Part shown: positions 16,804 to 23,997 of the stretch, piece after piece
How positions within the stretch are numbered: position 1 is the first letter of the stretch
Layout of the letters: every line of letters begins with the position of its first letter
Position numbers and translations under genes: made by a program
The notes under the pieces: generated by a model
Databases searched by the model: none
What the model saw: the letters and a program-made list of their open reading frames with translations, nothing else
Told to the model about the DNA's origin: nothing
Assembly: GCA_012511995.1 (NCBI GenBank)
Contig: JAAZFA010000073.1
Coordinates: forward strand, 1 to 24,241
Origin: Thermoproteota archaeon
GTDB taxonomy: Archaea > Thermoproteota > Bathyarchaeia > Bathyarchaeales > Bathycorpusculaceae
DNA: 24,241 nt
Reading direction: 5' to 3'

Positions 16804-16980
16804 CTATTCTATATAGTATCCTTTTAATCCATTGATTAGAGATTTCATACGGGGTTTATGTGTTTTGTGAATATGAATGTCTAATTCTTTTTTGGTGTCA
16901 AAGATATTTCCACATTCGGTACACATATACTGCCCAGCACGGGTTACTGGAAGACTTCTTCTTTTAACTACCTGACCCAC
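16804..16980 (-). CDS. 58-aa C2H2 zinc finger protein
   Basis: A GTG at 16980, 8 bases after AGGTG, opens a 58-codon frame with one classical zinc finger: Cys20-x2-Cys23-x12-His36-x4-His41 (YMCTECGNIFDTKKELDIH...). Basic residues flank it on both sides (VVKRRSLPV before, KTHKPRMK after). Such single-finger small proteins occur in many archaea and are probably nucleic-acid binding; the target is unknown. It lies upstream of polB on the same strand with a 120-base gap that holds a TATA-like element, so it may be transcribed separately. Confidence 0.75.
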   Translation of the reverse strand: MGQVVKRRSLPVTRAGQYMCTECGNIFDTKKELDIHIHKTHKPRMKSLINGLKGYYIE

Positions 16981-17050
16981 TTTTTTTCACCTGTATAATA
17001 ATAAAAAGAGAGGTTTCCTATGTAATTGTGTGCAACAATGTTATTGCACA

Positions 17051-17203
17051 CTATTCTTGTTCATGTTCTTTACCTTCTTCAATAAGTTCTCGAACTCGAG
17101 GACCACCTTTTGCCCCGCCCCTTCTTCCAGCTTCTTCAACAGTCATTTTACCTCTAGACCTGCTATTTTCACCCATGTCCTCATTTCTTCGCCTTCTCGA
17201 CAA
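17051..17203 (-). CDS. 50-aa KGG-motif protein (stress-protein-like)
   Basis: The frame encodes a very hydrophilic peptide with SRSRGKMTVEEAGRRGGAKGG followed by RVRELIEEGKEHEQE when read from the minus strand in two parts. The KMTxEEAGRxGG core is the KGG motif seen in small bacterial and archaeal stress proteins of the GsiB/Em-like type, thought to be disordered and protective. I choose TTG at 17203 because a near-perfect ribosome binding site GGAGGTGA lies 5 bases upstream. The ATG at 17176 would give 41 aa but has poor spacing. The intervening residues (SRRRRNED) are highly basic. Codon phase and motif favour this strand over the plus-strand frame at 17028. Confidence 0.65.
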   Translation of the reverse strand: MSRRRRNEDMGENSRSRGKMTVEEAGRRGGAKGGPRVRELIEEGKEHEQE

Positions 17204-17212
17204 ACATGTCAC

Positions 17213-17226
17213 CTCCATTGCTGGAG
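17213..17226 (-). promoter_or_regulatory. GNRA-loop hairpin overlapping the KGG gene ribosome binding site
   Basis: On the minus strand CTCCA-GCAA-TGGAG forms a perfect 5-bp stem with a GCAA tetraloop. The 3' arm contains the GGAG of the Shine-Dalgarno sequence GGAGGTGA, so folding would hide it. This could be a simple translation switch; the stem is short and could be chance. Confidence 0.4.
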
Positions 17227-17361
17227 CTTGTCATAGAATACATGAAGTTCTAGCAGCAATAGAAACTTGATAAGGATATGTGACTGTTAACATACAGTAA
17301 CAAGTACACTATTTGAATTCCTTAATTAGGTCTATTGCATTTGGTTACTATGTGATTAAAT

Positions 17362-18708
17362 TTGTTGCGGGAAGCTTGGACAATCGCCATTGAAACTTTA
17401 AGCTGGATGGAGATTCGAAGACTTAATGAACGCTCAGCATTAATGCGTACTATTAAACAGCTAAATACCAAGGATCCGCAAGCTATTCGGCTATCATATG
17501 GTCTCGTTGTGGAGACCACCCGTCGTAAAAATTTGATTGATAAACTTGTCAACGATGTTGTTTTTCCTAAAAATATTTGCGAATTCGATCAAGGCGTTCA
17601 AGCCTTCCTAAGACTCTATGTTTACCAGACCCGTGTCACAAAGAACTGGGGCAAATATAATCTAAAGGAAGCAGAAAATATTGCCCGTTTAGGCCGTTCG
17701 ATTCTGGGTTGGAAAGCCATGAGAGACATTGAACCTTTCCTTGGGTTTTTATTAACCCGTCAACTTACTCCCATAATTGATGCATCTCCTGTAGCCGAAA
17801 AAATCGGGTTACAAACATACAATCCTATCTGGTTTGTCGAGTATTGCTTCAAACATTTTGGTAAAAAGGAAGCTGTTGCGTTCCTGCAAGGTAGCCTTAA
17901 CCCTCCTCCAATTTACATTCGTATAAACACTTTGAGAGGTGTAGAAAATGAAATTGTAGAAAAACTTGAGTCAGAAGGCATCAAACTCGAAAAAGTGGAA
18001 CTTCTCAAATACACCTACAAAGTGGTCGAATCCAAAACTACTCTTAACAACTCGCCGTCTCTCAAAAAAGGCTTATTTTACGTGCAAGATAAAGCCAGTT
18101 GTTTTGCAACCCAAGCTGCAAACCCTCAACCTGAAAACATAGTGCTTGATATCTGCGCTGCGCCGGGAGCTAAAACAACATTTCTCGCTCAACTCATGGA
18201 TAATGCTGGTAGTATAACCTCGATGGATTTCTCAACGAAACGGATGAGGACTTGGCAAAAGGAAATCATCCGTATGGGTGCAAAGAACGCTAACCCTATT
18301 ATCGCCGATGCGCGTGCCTCCATTCCAGTAATGGAAAAAGCTGATTCACTGGTTCTAGATCCTCCTTGTACAAGTTCAGGTGTATTTGCCAAGCAACCTT
18401 CTGCTAAATGGCGACTCAGTCCCAAATCAATCCATAACATGTCTGAAATACAGCTTCAAATGATCAATAATTGTGCCGATAAAGTCAAACAGGATGGCTT
18501 TCTTACTTACTCTACTTGCAGCATCACCCTTGAGGAGAATGAGGGTGTTATTGGAACCTTCTTAAAAGCGAACTCAGACTTCAAGTTAGTGACTATTGAG
18601 CCAAAGATTGGGTTGCCAGGTCTCCAAGGTTTAACTGAGTGCCAACGCCTCTACCCGCATATTCATCATTGCAATGGATTTTTTATTGCAAAAATGAAAA
18701 AATTATGA
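17362..18708 (+). CDS. RsmB/NOP2-family RNA m5C methyltransferase with NusB-like domain
   Basis: The 448-aa protein places a NusB-like RNA-binding domain (about residues 1-140) before a Rossmann SAM methyltransferase that makes 5-methylcytosine in rRNA or tRNA. SAM-binding motif I is LDICAAPGAKTTFLAQ, motif IV is LDPPCTSSG with the release cysteine, and motif VI is YSTCSI with the nucleophilic cysteine. The layout follows bacterial RsmB and archaeal relatives; the exact target cytosine cannot be read from sequence. The start is tandem TTG with an in-frame TGA three codons upstream, so a TTG start is forced. The 3' end overlaps the convergent DUF488 gene by 6 bases. Confidence 0.88.
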   Translation: MLREAWTIAIETLSWMEIRRLNERSALMRTIKQLNTKDPQAIRLSYGLVVETTRRKNLIDKLVNDVVFPKNICEFDQGVQAFLRLYVYQTRVTKNWGKYNLKEAENIARLGRSILGWKAMRDIEPFLGFLLTRQLTPIIDASPVAEKIGLQTYNPIWFVEYCFKHFGKKEAVAFLQGSLNPPPIYIRINTLRGVENEIVEKLESEGIKLEKVELLKYTYKVVESKTTLNNSPSLKKGLFYVQDKASCFATQAANPQPENIVLDICAAPGAKTTFLAQLMDNAGSITSMDFSTKRMRTWQKEIIRMGAKNANPIIADARASIPVMEKADSLVLDPPCTSSGVFAKQPSAKWRLSPKSIHNMSEIQLQMINNCADKVKQDGFLTYSTCSITLEENEGVIGTFLKANSDFKLVTIEPKIGLPGLQGLTECQRLYPHIHHCNGFFIAKMKKL

Positions 18709-19287
18709 ACGAGCGGAACCGAAGTCACTTAGCATCTTTTGTGGAGTTTTCTTGTTATATAATGGATACGTTACTTTGTTTCCATCCACATCTGCCATTT
18801 CATTTAATACATGTCGAATTACGCCCTCTCTGCTGATTATATGCAGCACTTTAATGTGCCGTGCGACTAATGCATCTGAAATCAGGTTTCGATGGCACTT
18901 CCATGGTAAAGCCTCAGCACACATCAATGCCACTTGGTTTTCTTTTGCTAAAACAATAATTTTCAGGAATGCAGCAACGAATTCTTTGGTTTGCATATAG
19001 TCGGCGTATCCACGGAAACTAGCGTTTTTTAATGCCAAGTTGATGCTGTTAGTTTTGGGACGATGTAATCCTCCAATAGCTTCTAGATGTATGTATTTTA
19101 TATCATAATGACGAAGATGTGCGGGTAGGGTTTCTTTGTTAAACTGAGGGTTATATCGACTATGCGGGGCAGTCCGGATATCGATGAGTAGAGTGACTCC
19201 ATAGATTTTTAGTAACTCGATGAATTCTTCGAGTGACCGTGTGGAATGTCCGATGGTGTACACTTTTAGGTCAGATTCTCTACTCAA
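18703..19287 (-). CDS. DUF488 family protein
   Basis: The 194-aa protein matches the DUF488 family (PF04343), widespread in bacteria and archaea and of unsettled function. Visible hallmarks are the N-terminal YTIGHSTRSLEEFIELLK, LIDIRTAPHSRYNPQF, an IHLEAIGGLHRP segment and the C-terminal MCAEALPWKCHR with its paired cysteines and histidine. The start is TTG, preceded by GAGAGG about 8 bases upstream and by an in-frame TAA. It is isolated on the minus strand, converging on the RNA methyltransferase and divergent from psmA, so it likely has its own promoter in the 366-base gap. Confidence 0.88.
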   Translation of the reverse strand: MSRESDLKVYTIGHSTRSLEEFIELLKIYGVTLLIDIRTAPHSRYNPQFNKETLPAHLRHYDIKYIHLEAIGGLHRPKTNSINLALKNASFRGYADYMQTKEFVAAFLKIIVLAKENQVALMCAEALPWKCHRNLISDALVARHIKVLHIISREGVIRHVLNEMADVDGNKVTYPLYNKKTPQKMLSDFGSARS

Positions 19288-19653
19288 AGTTTAATCCTCT
19301 CAATAAGTGATATTAGCTGTTTTATTATAAAGAATTGTTTAACAGATACCCGTTAATATTACATTGCGAGTTAGTTTTTGTTCGAGTTACAAATTAAGTG
19401 AAATTATACTTTGACATTTTACCTATTTTGCATATACTGTAATAGCAAAACGTATAAACTACTAATCTTACCTTTATCTGTAACAGTACATAAACCTTAA
19501 TAGTAAACTAAAATAGCATCTTTGCTATCAAAAAACTTGCTTTCAACCATACAATAGTATAAAATCTGTCTATCCCTTTATAGGAAGGTTTTTAGTATAG
19601 TTGTTATATGAGACTGTGAAAAAGTAGACAGTCTAAAGTGAGGTTAACATATT
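19288..19653. promoter_or_regulatory. Divergent intergenic region upstream of psmA, with promoter candidates and two inverted repeats
   Basis: This is the only gap over 300 bases. I find no coding frame in it. It is AT-rich. Candidate TATA elements for psmA are TATAAAA at 19558-19564 and TTTATA at 19577-19582. Two perfect inverted repeats lie here: ATAGCA-TCTT-TGCTAT at 19513-19528 and AGACTGT/ACAGTCT at 19611-19634 with a 10-base loop. The psmA ribosome binding site GTGAGGT is at 19638-19644, 9 bases before its ATG. The region must also carry the promoter of the DUF488 gene on the other strand. Confidence 0.5.
19611..19634 (+). repeat. Inverted repeat in the presumed psmA leader
   Basis: AGACTGT and ACAGTCT are perfect 7-base complements separated by GAAAAAGTAG. 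The repeat ends 4 bases before the ribosome binding site and 20 bases before the ATG, so it could act as an operator in DNA or a hairpin in the leader RNA. Confidence 0.5.
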
Positions 19654-20382
19654 ATGTCCGTATTTGCAGCACCAGGAGCATATGACCGTGCAATTACTGT
19701 TTTCTCACCTGATGGACGACTCTTCCAAGTTGAATATGCGATGGAACTCGTCAATCGTGGCGCCACTATACTTGGAATCCAAACCTCAGACGGATTAGTG
19801 CTGGGGTCAGAAGAAAACATAGAAGCCCTTGAAGAAGCAGGCTACTCATGGAAAATTTTCCGAGTAGACGACCACATAGGAGCAGCCATAGTTGGCTTAA
19901 GCTCAGACGCACGTATATTAATCGACCAAGCACGAATATATGCTCAAAGTAACAAACTAACATACGATGAACCCATCGATATAGAAGTCGTAACCAAACG
20001 TATCTGCGACATCCAACAAATGTATACACAACACGCCGGTGTCAGACCATTCGGTGTTTCCATAATCTTTGGAGGCGTTGACAAAACAGGTTCACGTGTC
20101 TTTGGAACTCACCCAAGCGGAACCTACCGAGGTTACAAAGCCACCGCTCTTGGTGCAGGACGTGATACTGTACTAAATATCCTAAAAGAAGACTACAAAG
20201 AAGATATGTCAATCGACAACACAATCAAACTAGCAGTAAAATGCTTAGTAAAGGCGCTAGAAACACGTCAATTACCTCCAAGAATAAAAATTGCAATAAT
20301 CCCTGCTGCAACCAAAAAAATGGAAATGTTAAACGACAACACAGTCGAAGGATACATCAAAGAGTTGGGTCCAAGCAAGTGA
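19654..20382 (+). CDS. psmA: Proteasome subunit alpha
   Basis: This 242-aa protein forms the outer gate rings of the archaeal 20S proteasome. The N-terminal signature YDRAITVFSPDGRLFQVEYAMELV is clear, as are DDHIGAAIVGLSSDARILI and YTQHAGVRPFGVSIIFGG. Lys67 (in WKIF) corresponds to the conserved pocket lysine that receives the HbYX tail of the ATPase. Two departures from the usual pattern are Met30 after EYA, commonly Arg, and SEENIEALEEAGYS at 52-65 where a basic DKR/DKK segment is common. The ATG follows GTGAGGT. It leads the superoperon, with SBDS starting 7 bases after its stop. The beta subunit is not in the window. Confidence 0.96.
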   Translation: MSVFAAPGAYDRAITVFSPDGRLFQVEYAMELVNRGATILGIQTSDGLVLGSEENIEALEEAGYSWKIFRVDDHIGAAIVGLSSDARILIDQARIYAQSNKLTYDEPIDIEVVTKRICDIQQMYTQHAGVRPFGVSIIFGGVDKTGSRVFGTHPSGTYRGYKATALGAGRDTVLNILKEDYKEDMSIDNTIKLAVKCLVKALETRQLPPRIKIAIIPAATKKMEMLNDNTVEGYIKELGPSK

Positions 20383-20389
20383 CAGCGTA

Positions 20390-21076
20390 ATGAGCGAAAA
20401 GTTCACCGTCGCACGCTTAACCAGAGAAAACGAGCACTTTGAGATTCTGGTAAAATCAACTAAAGCACTGGATTACCGCAACGGAAAAATCTCAGGTATA
20501 AGTGAGGTTTTGGCCGCTGAAACGATCTTTTCTGATGCAAACAAAGGTACAAAAGTTTCCGACGAATCAATGAAAAAAGCGTTTAGAACGACGGATCCGC
20601 TCCAAATCGCAGATGAAATTCTCAAAAAAGGTACACTTCAATTAACAACCGACCAAAGAAGAAAAATGGTCGAGGATAAAAAAAGACAAGTAATAGACTT
20701 CATAGCCCGTCGGGCAGTCGACCCAAAAACAAATTTGCCCCATCCACCTTTGCGCATTGAAAACGCCATGGAACAAATCCGCTTTTCTATTGATCCATAC
20801 AAGTCAGTGGATGAGCAAGCTAAAGATATTGTAAAATTATTACGCCCTATTCTACCACTCAAAGTAGAACAGGTTAAGGTAGCAGTTAAAATCCCTACTC
20901 AATATGCTGCAAGAGCTTATGGTACAATCAAGACGTTGGGCACAATAAAACGTGAAGAGTGGCGCGGGGATGGTTCATGGTATGGTGAACTAGAATTACC
21001 CGCAGGATCATACGCTTCATTACTAAACAAACTGGGCGACTCTACTAAGGGAACTGGAGCAGCAAAAATAATCTAA
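20390..21076 (+). CDS. sdo1: SBDS/Sdo1 ribosome maturation protein
   Basis: This 228-aa SBDS homologue releases the anti-association factor aIF6 from the large ribosomal subunit together with an EF-2-like GTPase, in eukaryotes and by extension in archaea. The N-terminal FYSH domain (VARLTRENEHFEILVKSTKA, VLAAETIFSDANKGTKVS), the central helical domain with QRRKMVEDKKRQVIDFIARRAVDPKTNLPHPP in the family style, and a ferredoxin-like C-terminal domain are all present, at normal archaeal length. It sits between psmA and rrp4, its usual place in the archaeal superoperon. The ATG start has no strong ribosome binding site, consistent with coupling to psmA 7 bases upstream. Confidence 0.95.
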   Translation: MSEKFTVARLTRENEHFEILVKSTKALDYRNGKISGISEVLAAETIFSDANKGTKVSDESMKKAFRTTDPLQIADEILKKGTLQLTTDQRRKMVEDKKRQVIDFIARRAVDPKTNLPHPPLRIENAMEQIRFSIDPYKSVDEQAKDIVKLLRPILPLKVEQVKVAVKIPTQYAARAYGTIKTLGTIKREEWRGDGSWYGELELPAGSYASLLNKLGDSTKGTGAAKII

Positions 21077-21100
21077 GTAATATGAAATACAGGTGATTTT

Positions 21101-21814
21101 ATGCCAACATTCTTTGAAAAAAAACAGCTCGTAACGCCCGGTGAATTGCTCGCAGAAGGCGACTATCTGCCTGGTGAAAACACATATGTTGAAAACGGCA
21201 AGGTTTACGCCTCAAGGATTGGGCTCGTGGATAGCGACAATAAAAAGGTAAATGTCGTTGCACTCAGAGCATTTTATTTGCCAAAAATGGGTGACATTGT
21301 AATCGGTACAATCCTTGAAGTAGGCTTCAGCGGTTGGACCGTTGACATTAAAGCCCCTTACAATGCAATGCTTCGTGCTTCAGATGTGTTAAGTAGACCC
21401 TTTAAACCCCAAAATGACGAATTATCAGCAGTCCTAAACGCAGGCGACTTAATCGTTGCCAAAATTGCATCCTATGATCGGGCACATGATCCTCAATTAA
21501 CAGTAGGTGAACCTGGCCTTGGGAAAATAACTCGAGGTCAAATTCTCAGAGTGACACCCACAAAGATCCCCAGAATTATCGGCCGCAAAGGCTCTATGAT
21601 ATCGATGATTAAACAGGAAACCAACTGTCAAATAATCCTCGGATTAAACGGTGTCATATTAGTAACTGGCAAGACCATTGAAGAGGAGGAAGTTGCCATT
21701 GAGGCAATACAAAAAATTGAGGAAGAATCCCATACAAGTGGTTTAACCGATCGCATTACCCAGTTCTTGAAAGAAAAGAAACAACCAGTTAAAATGGAGG
21801 AAACACAACAATGA
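21101..21814 (+). CDS. rrp4: Exosome cap subunit Rrp4
   Basis: Rrp4 forms part of the RNA-binding cap that feeds substrate into the exosome ring. The 237-aa protein has the expected three domains: an N-terminal beta region (LVTPGELLAEGDYLPGEN), an S1 domain (GDIVIGTILEVGFSGWTVDI, about 66-140) and a KH domain with GRKGSM as its G-x-x-G loop (about residues 163-168). A Glu/Lys-rich helical tail follows. The ATG is preceded by AGGTGAT. The stop overlaps the rrp41 start as ATGA, so the two exosome subunits are coupled. Confidence 0.96.
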   Translation: MPTFFEKKQLVTPGELLAEGDYLPGENTYVENGKVYASRIGLVDSDNKKVNVVALRAFYLPKMGDIVIGTILEVGFSGWTVDIKAPYNAMLRASDVLSRPFKPQNDELSAVLNAGDLIVAKIASYDRAHDPQLTVGEPGLGKITRGQILRVTPTKIPRIIGRKGSMISMIKQETNCQIILGLNGVILVTGKTIEEEEVAIEAIQKIEEESHTSGLTDRITQFLKEKKQPVKMEETQQ

Positions 21815-22545
21815 ATGATAAAACCGACAAGTTAATCGATAAAAAAGGGATCCGCGGCGATGGCAGAAAAGCGGATGAACTTCGCTCTCTGAAACTTCAA
21901 GTAGGCGTACTATCGAACGCTGATGGTTCAGCATATATTGAGCATGGAAAAAATAAAATCTTGGCAGCTGCTTTTGGTCCAAGAGAAATGCATCCAAAGC
22001 ATCTTTCGCAACCCGACCGGATGGTACTGAGATGTAGATATCATATGGCACCATTCTCAGTTCCGGAAAGAAAATCTCCTGCTCCCTCAAGAAGAGAAGT
22101 TGAATTGTCCAAAGTTATAAAAGAATCTCTTGAACCCGCATTATTCCTCGAGCTCTACCCAAGAACGGGTGTAGATGTCTTTGTCGAAGTATTGCAGGCA
22201 GATGGAGGAACAAGGTGCGCAAGCATCACCGCTGCTGCCCTAGCAATTGCAGATGCTGGCGTTCCAATGCGCGACTTAGTCGTTGCATGCGCTGCAGGAA
22301 AAATCGATGATACTATTGTCTTAGACCTCTATGATGTCGAAGATAAACTCGGTTCAGCAGATGTTCCAGTGGCTTACATGCCAAATCTAAACGCTGTTAC
22401 CTTGCTACAAATGGACGGCGTCCTGTCTTCATCAGAACTTGAAAAAGCAGTAAACATGGCTATGGACGGTTGTAAAAATATCTATGCTATGCAAAAAGAG
22501 GCACTCAAGACTAAATACATGGTCGTTAAGGAGACTGAAGAGTAA
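21811..22545 (+). CDS. rrp41: Exosome catalytic subunit Rrp41
   Basis: The 244-aa RNase PH-fold protein is the phosphorolytic subunit of the archaeal exosome, trimming RNA 3' ends and able to add tails. It begins with GIRGDGRKADELRSLKLQVG and carries GSAYIEHGKNKILAAAFGPREMHPKH, an RxxYHMAPFS stretch, and the active-site acidic block KIDDTIVLDLYDVEDKLGSAD. Lys/Arg residues for phosphate and RNA contact are in the RPR-like PSRREVELS segment. The ATG is inside the rrp4 stop overlap, with GGAGG at 21796-21800 ten bases upstream. The stop is directly followed by the rrp42 ATG with no gap. Confidence 0.96.
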   Translation: MNDKTDKLIDKKGIRGDGRKADELRSLKLQVGVLSNADGSAYIEHGKNKILAAAFGPREMHPKHLSQPDRMVLRCRYHMAPFSVPERKSPAPSRREVELSKVIKESLEPALFLELYPRTGVDVFVEVLQADGGTRCASITAAALAIADAGVPMRDLVVACAAGKIDDTIVLDLYDVEDKLGSADVPVAYMPNLNAVTLLQMDGVLSSSELEKAVNMAMDGCKNIYAMQKEALKTKYMVVKETEE

Positions 22546-23337
22546 ATGTCATCACTCATAACTAAAGTTAGAGCAAAACAAATTGAACAACTACTAGAAA
22601 ACGGTAAACGCCTAGACGAAAGAGGCTTACTTGATACCCGTGAACTTAAAATAGAACAAGGTGTGATCGAAAAAGCAGAAGGTTCTGCACGTGTATACCT
22701 GGGCAAGACCGAAGTATTGGTCGGTGTTAAAGTTGAAACTGGCGAGCCATTCTCAGACACGCCTAAAGAAGGTGTCATGACTGTTAATGCAGAGCTTGTA
22801 CCAGTGGCTTCCCCCCGCTTTGAACCCGGACCACCTGATGAAAACAGTATAGAATTAGCTCGTGTTGTTGATAGAGGTATCAGAGAGTCTCGTGCTATAG
22901 ATACGGGAAAACTCTGTATCGAAGAAGGCAAGAAAGTATTCATTGTTTTTGTCGATGTATACGTATTGAATCATGACGGAAACCTAATTGATGCATCTGC
23001 AATCGCTGCCATGGCTGCTTTAATGAACACAAAGATGCCAAACTATGAAGTCAAAGATGGTGAGCTTAAAATAAAACAAGGTTACAAGCCGCTACCAATG
23101 AGAAATCATCCAATTACAGTTACCCTCGGAAAAATCAACAATAAATTACTGGTTGATCCTTGGCTTGAAGAAGAATCAGTTATGGACTCACGTATTACAT
23201 TTGCTACCGGTGAAGATGGTAACATCTGTGCTATTCAGAAGGGTGGCTCTGGTTATTTCACACCGCAACAGATTTTAGAAGCCTCAAAGATTGCTCTGGA
23301 TAAGGCAGTTGAACTGCGCAAGAAGTTAAAATGGTGA
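22546..23337 (+). CDS. rrp42: Exosome subunit Rrp42
   Basis: Rrp42 is the structural RNase PH-fold partner of Rrp41 in the hexameric exosome ring; it lacks phosphorolytic activity itself but helps build the active site. The 263-aa length and features such as LLENGKRLDERGLLDTRELKI in pieces, VNAELVPVASPRFEPGPPDEN, ELARVVDRGIRESRAID and VDVYVLNHDGNLIDASAIAA are typical. The ATG starts immediately after the rrp41 stop, so translation is almost certainly coupled. The stop is 8 bases before the eL43 start. Confidence 0.96.
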   Translation: MSSLITKVRAKQIEQLLENGKRLDERGLLDTRELKIEQGVIEKAEGSARVYLGKTEVLVGVKVETGEPFSDTPKEGVMTVNAELVPVASPRFEPGPPDENSIELARVVDRGIRESRAIDTGKLCIEEGKKVFIVFVDVYVLNHDGNLIDASAIAAMAALMNTKMPNYEVKDGELKIKQGYKPLPMRNHPITVTLGKINNKLLVDPWLEEESVMDSRITFATGEDGNICAIQKGGSGYFTPQQILEASKIALDKAVELRKKLKW

Positions 23338-23345
23338 AATAAAAG

Positions 23346-23681
23346 TTGCCGAAGACAAAGAAAGTAGGTCCTACTCGAGGTTTAGGTGCTCGTTATGGTT
23401 CTACTGTTAGGAAACGATATGTCAAAATCGTAACTGAACTCAAAAAACCTCATAGGTGTCCACAATGCGGTTTTGTCCGTGTTAAACGCCAAAGTGTAGG
23501 CGTTTGGGTGTGTGGTAAGTGTAGGTTCACTTTTGCAGGCGGAGCATATATTCCAAGCACGAAACTTGGTGTTATCGCGAAACGTGCTGCTAAAGGCTCG
23601 GCAATGGAAACAGTTGAGAAACAGGTACCTGTCGCTGAAGCTGAAACAACCGAAACATCGACTGAAGAAACCACCGAGTAA
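23346..23681 (+). CDS. rpl37ae: Large ribosomal subunit protein eL43 (L37Ae) with acidic tail
   Basis: This zinc-binding ribosomal protein has the eL43 core: TKKVGPTRGLGARYGSTVRKR, then Cys38-x2-Cys41 and Cys56-x2-Cys59, followed by FTFAGGAYIPSTKLG. The family is usually around 75-95 residues; here 111 aa are encoded, with a C-terminal tail from about residue 85 rich in Glu and Thr (VAEAETTETSTEETTE). The start is TTG at the position that matches the family N-terminus. It is 8 bases after rrp42. In many archaeal superoperons the small RNA polymerase subunit gene rpoP follows; it is not found here. Confidence 0.94.
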   Translation: MPKTKKVGPTRGLGARYGSTVRKRYVKIVTELKKPHRCPQCGFVRVKRQSVGVWVCGKCRFTFAGGAYIPSTKLGVIAKRAAKGSAMETVEKQVPVAEAETTETSTEETTE

Positions 23682-23685
23682 CCCC

Positions 23686-23717
23686 TTCTTTCTTATTAGT
23701 TTTTATTTTTATTCCTT
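23686..23717 (+). terminator. T-rich tract between eL43 and pcc1
   Basis: The 58-base gap is dominated by runs of T (TTTTTATTTTTATT), a typical archaeal oligo-T terminator context. It may end part of the superoperon transcript before pcc1, with readthrough possible. Confidence 0.4.
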
Positions 23718-23739
23718 CCATAATTCGTATTGGTTACAT

Positions 23740-23997
23740 ATGTCTGAAAATGCTAAAGCAACGATCAATCTTGTATTTTATTCAGAAAACCAAGTGAACA
23801 TTTTGTGGTCTGCATTATCACCAGAAACCAAAGCTTTGCCAACACGACGTATAAGCATTAAATTAGAAAAGAATAGTAACTGTTTGGTTTTAGTTGTTGA
23901 AGCTGAGGATACGGTTGCCCTACGTGCTACGTTGAATAGTTATTTGCGATGGATCGGCTCTACCCTAAGCGTTTTAGAGGTTATCCAAAAAAATTAG
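23740..23997 (+). CDS. pcc1: KEOPS complex subunit Pcc1
   Basis: The 85-aa protein fits Pcc1, the small dimeric subunit of KEOPS, which makes t6A37 in tRNAs that read ANN codons. It has the alternating strand-helix pattern of the family: KATINLVFYSENQVNILWSAL, a middle ISIKLEKNSNCLVLVVEAEDTVALRATLNSY in pieces and a helical WIGSTLSVLEVI end. The ATG at 23740 is the natural start; the open frame runs further upstream into eL43 but that part is out of phase with a real gene. Position after eL43 agrees with archaeal superoperon order. Other KEOPS genes are not in the window. Confidence 0.88.
   Translation: MSENAKATINLVFYSENQVNILWSALSPETKALPTRRISIKLEKNSNCLVLVVEAEDTVALRATLNSYLRWIGSTLSVLEVIQKN

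Noticed and set aside
17181..17207. Eight-residue leader peptide frame (ATG...TGA) before the KGG gene
   Set aside because: Its ATG is only one base from the end of the ribosome binding site, whereas the TTG at 17203 has ideal spacing and is in frame with the gene.
17028..17270. 80-aa plus-strand open frame
   Set aside because: It is the antisense shadow of the KGG gene; the minus strand has the conserved motif and a strong ribosome binding site.
23512..23739. Upstream extension of pcc1 to 161 aa
   Set aside because: The extension overlaps eL43 in another frame and the ATG at 23740 matches the Pcc1 N-terminus.
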